From: Nocardia bhagyanarayanae
Lineage (GTDB): Bacteria; Actinomycetota; Actinomycetes; Mycobacteriales; Mycobacteriaceae
Direction: 5' to 3'
DNA length: 64,000 bases
NCBI RefSeq assembly: GCF_006716565.1
Contig: NZ_VFPG01000001.1
Location: 558,001-622,000, forward strand
Below, in pieces: positions 63,323 to 64,000 of this stretch. How positions within the stretch are numbered: the stretch's first letter is position 1; each line of letters begins with the position of its first letter. Both the position numbers and the translations under genes were made by a program. The notes beneath the pieces were generated by a model. That model was not told the origin of the DNA. It did no database searches and saw nothing but the letters and a program-made list of their open reading frames with translations.

Positions 63323-64000
63323 ATGTCGACGACCGAGATTTCCGAGCTCGTCCAGTCCGTCGTGGAGGCGTACCTGCTCGACGGCGAGCGCAGGTACAAC
63401 CGCGCCGAGGTGGCCGAGCGGTCCGGGGTGTCGCCGTCGATCTCCAAGCGGTTGTGGACGGCGCTCGGCTTTCCCGAAAACCCGGACGACGCCGTCGATT
63501 ACACCGACGCCGACGTCGACGCGGTGCGGCACTTCCGTGGGCTGAAGGTGGTCGCCGCCTCCGATGTGCGCCAGCAGGCCGCGGCGGCGCGCACCCTCGG
63601 CCAGTCCATGGCCCGGCTCGCGGAATGGCAGGCCGATCTGGTGCTGGCCGAGATCGCGGCCAAGGTCGCCGACGCCTCCCGCGACGGCGCGACCGACCCG
63701 GCCGAGATCGCCAGGATCGCCACCGAGGAGACGGTCTCGGTGCTCGAGGAGTTGCAGACCTACGCCTGGCGCAGGCACCTGGTCGCCGCGCTGGCCCGTT
63801 CCTTCGACAACGAGAGCCCCGCGGAAGATTCCACGCGGGAGCTGGCGGTCGGCTTCGCCGACATGGTCGGCTACACCAGGCTGACCAGGCACCTGCATCC
63901 CGACGAGCTGTCCACGCTGCTGGAGGCGTTCGAGTCGACGACGACCGAGGCAATCAGCGAGAACGGCGGCTGGGTGATCAAGCACGTCGGCGACGAAGTG
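63323..64000 (+). CDS. Class III adenylate cyclase with N-terminal regulatory domain, 3' end outside window
   Basis: 226 residues are visible. The N-terminal domain (about 1-165: YNRAEVAERSGVSPSISKRL, then ETVSVLEELQTYAWRRHL) matches the autoinhibitory module of mycobacterial Rv1264/Rv2212-type cyclases. The catalytic domain starts at VGFADMVGYTRL with metal-binding Asp180, and the second metal Asp224 is in KHVGDEV at the window edge. It makes cAMP from ATP, with activity possibly tuned by pH or fatty acids as in Rv1264. GTAAGGTGG lies just before ATG 63323. Confidence 0.9.
   Translation, partial: MSTTEISELVQSVVEAYLLDGERRYNRAEVAERSGVSPSISKRLWTALGFPENPDDAVDYTDADVDAVRHFRGLKVVAASDVRQQAAAARTLGQSMARLAEWQADLVLAEIAAKVADASRDGATDPAEIARIATEETVSVLEELQTYAWRRHLVAALARSFDNESPAEDSTRELAVGFADMVGYTRLTRHLHPDELSTLLEAFESTTTEAISENGGWVIKHVGDEV

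Overview
The window is GC-rich DNA whose gene content points to a mycolic-acid actinobacterium, most likely Nocardia or a close relative. It carries very large NRPS genes, an SCO5389-family protein, M23 and NlpC/P60 cell-wall hydrolases, a pH-sensor-type class III adenylate cyclase and a Baeyer-Villiger-type monooxygenase. The genus is inferred from gene content, not measured.

Left part (1-16.4 kb): a giant NRPS gene on the minus strand runs off the left edge (NRPS1: A-T-C-A-T-C-A-T-C-A-T-E-C-...). It is preceded by a two-HTH LuxR-type regulator whose start abuts an iron-box-like palindrome. An M23 peptidase follows. Middle left (16.6-34.2 kb) is ordinary chromosomal content: nitronate monooxygenase, SCO5389 protein, flavin monooxygenase, an ArsR/CDF metal-efflux pair, a fatty acyl-CoA ligase, an AI-2E-family permease, a divergent hydrolase/TetR pair, a GH20-like enzyme, a DUF6220/multicopper-oxidase operon facing a two-component system across a 24-bp perfect palindrome, and an HSL-type esterase. 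Two intergenic stretches are filled by tandem repeats (two 21-bp families at 24.54-25.11 kb, a 25-bp family at 32.5-33.09 kb).

Island (about 34.2-41.3 kb): base composition drops and gene types change. A small Trypco2-like protein sits directly upstream of a 1130-residue trypsin-like protease/P-loop NTPase/TPR protein, a predicted biological-conflict (defence) pair. It is followed by a 5'-truncated flavoprotein, a small ORF, and a large serine recombinase broken by about four frameshifts that ends against a tRNA-Arg(CCU).

Right part (41.2-64 kb): a second, complete five-module NRPS (NRPS2: A-T-C-A-T-C-A-T-C-A-T-C-A-T-TE, 5142 aa) lies alone between two copies of tRNA-Arg(CCU). Both NRPSs begin with an A domain behind a similar Arg-rich leader and are clearly paralogous. 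Three A domains (NRPS1 A4, NRPS2 A4 and A5) share one deduced specificity code. The only epimerisation domain seen (NRPS1) has lost its catalytic His-His. Beyond the second tRNA are a Gly/Tyr/Asp-repeat membrane protein, an NlpC/P60 hydrolase, a ParA/ParB-like pair with an upstream palindrome, a PLP Orn/Lys/Arg-type decarboxylase and the start of an adenylate cyclase.

On the plus strand, very long open frames (over 3000 codons) lie antisense to the NRPS genes; these are high-GC artefacts and are not annotated.
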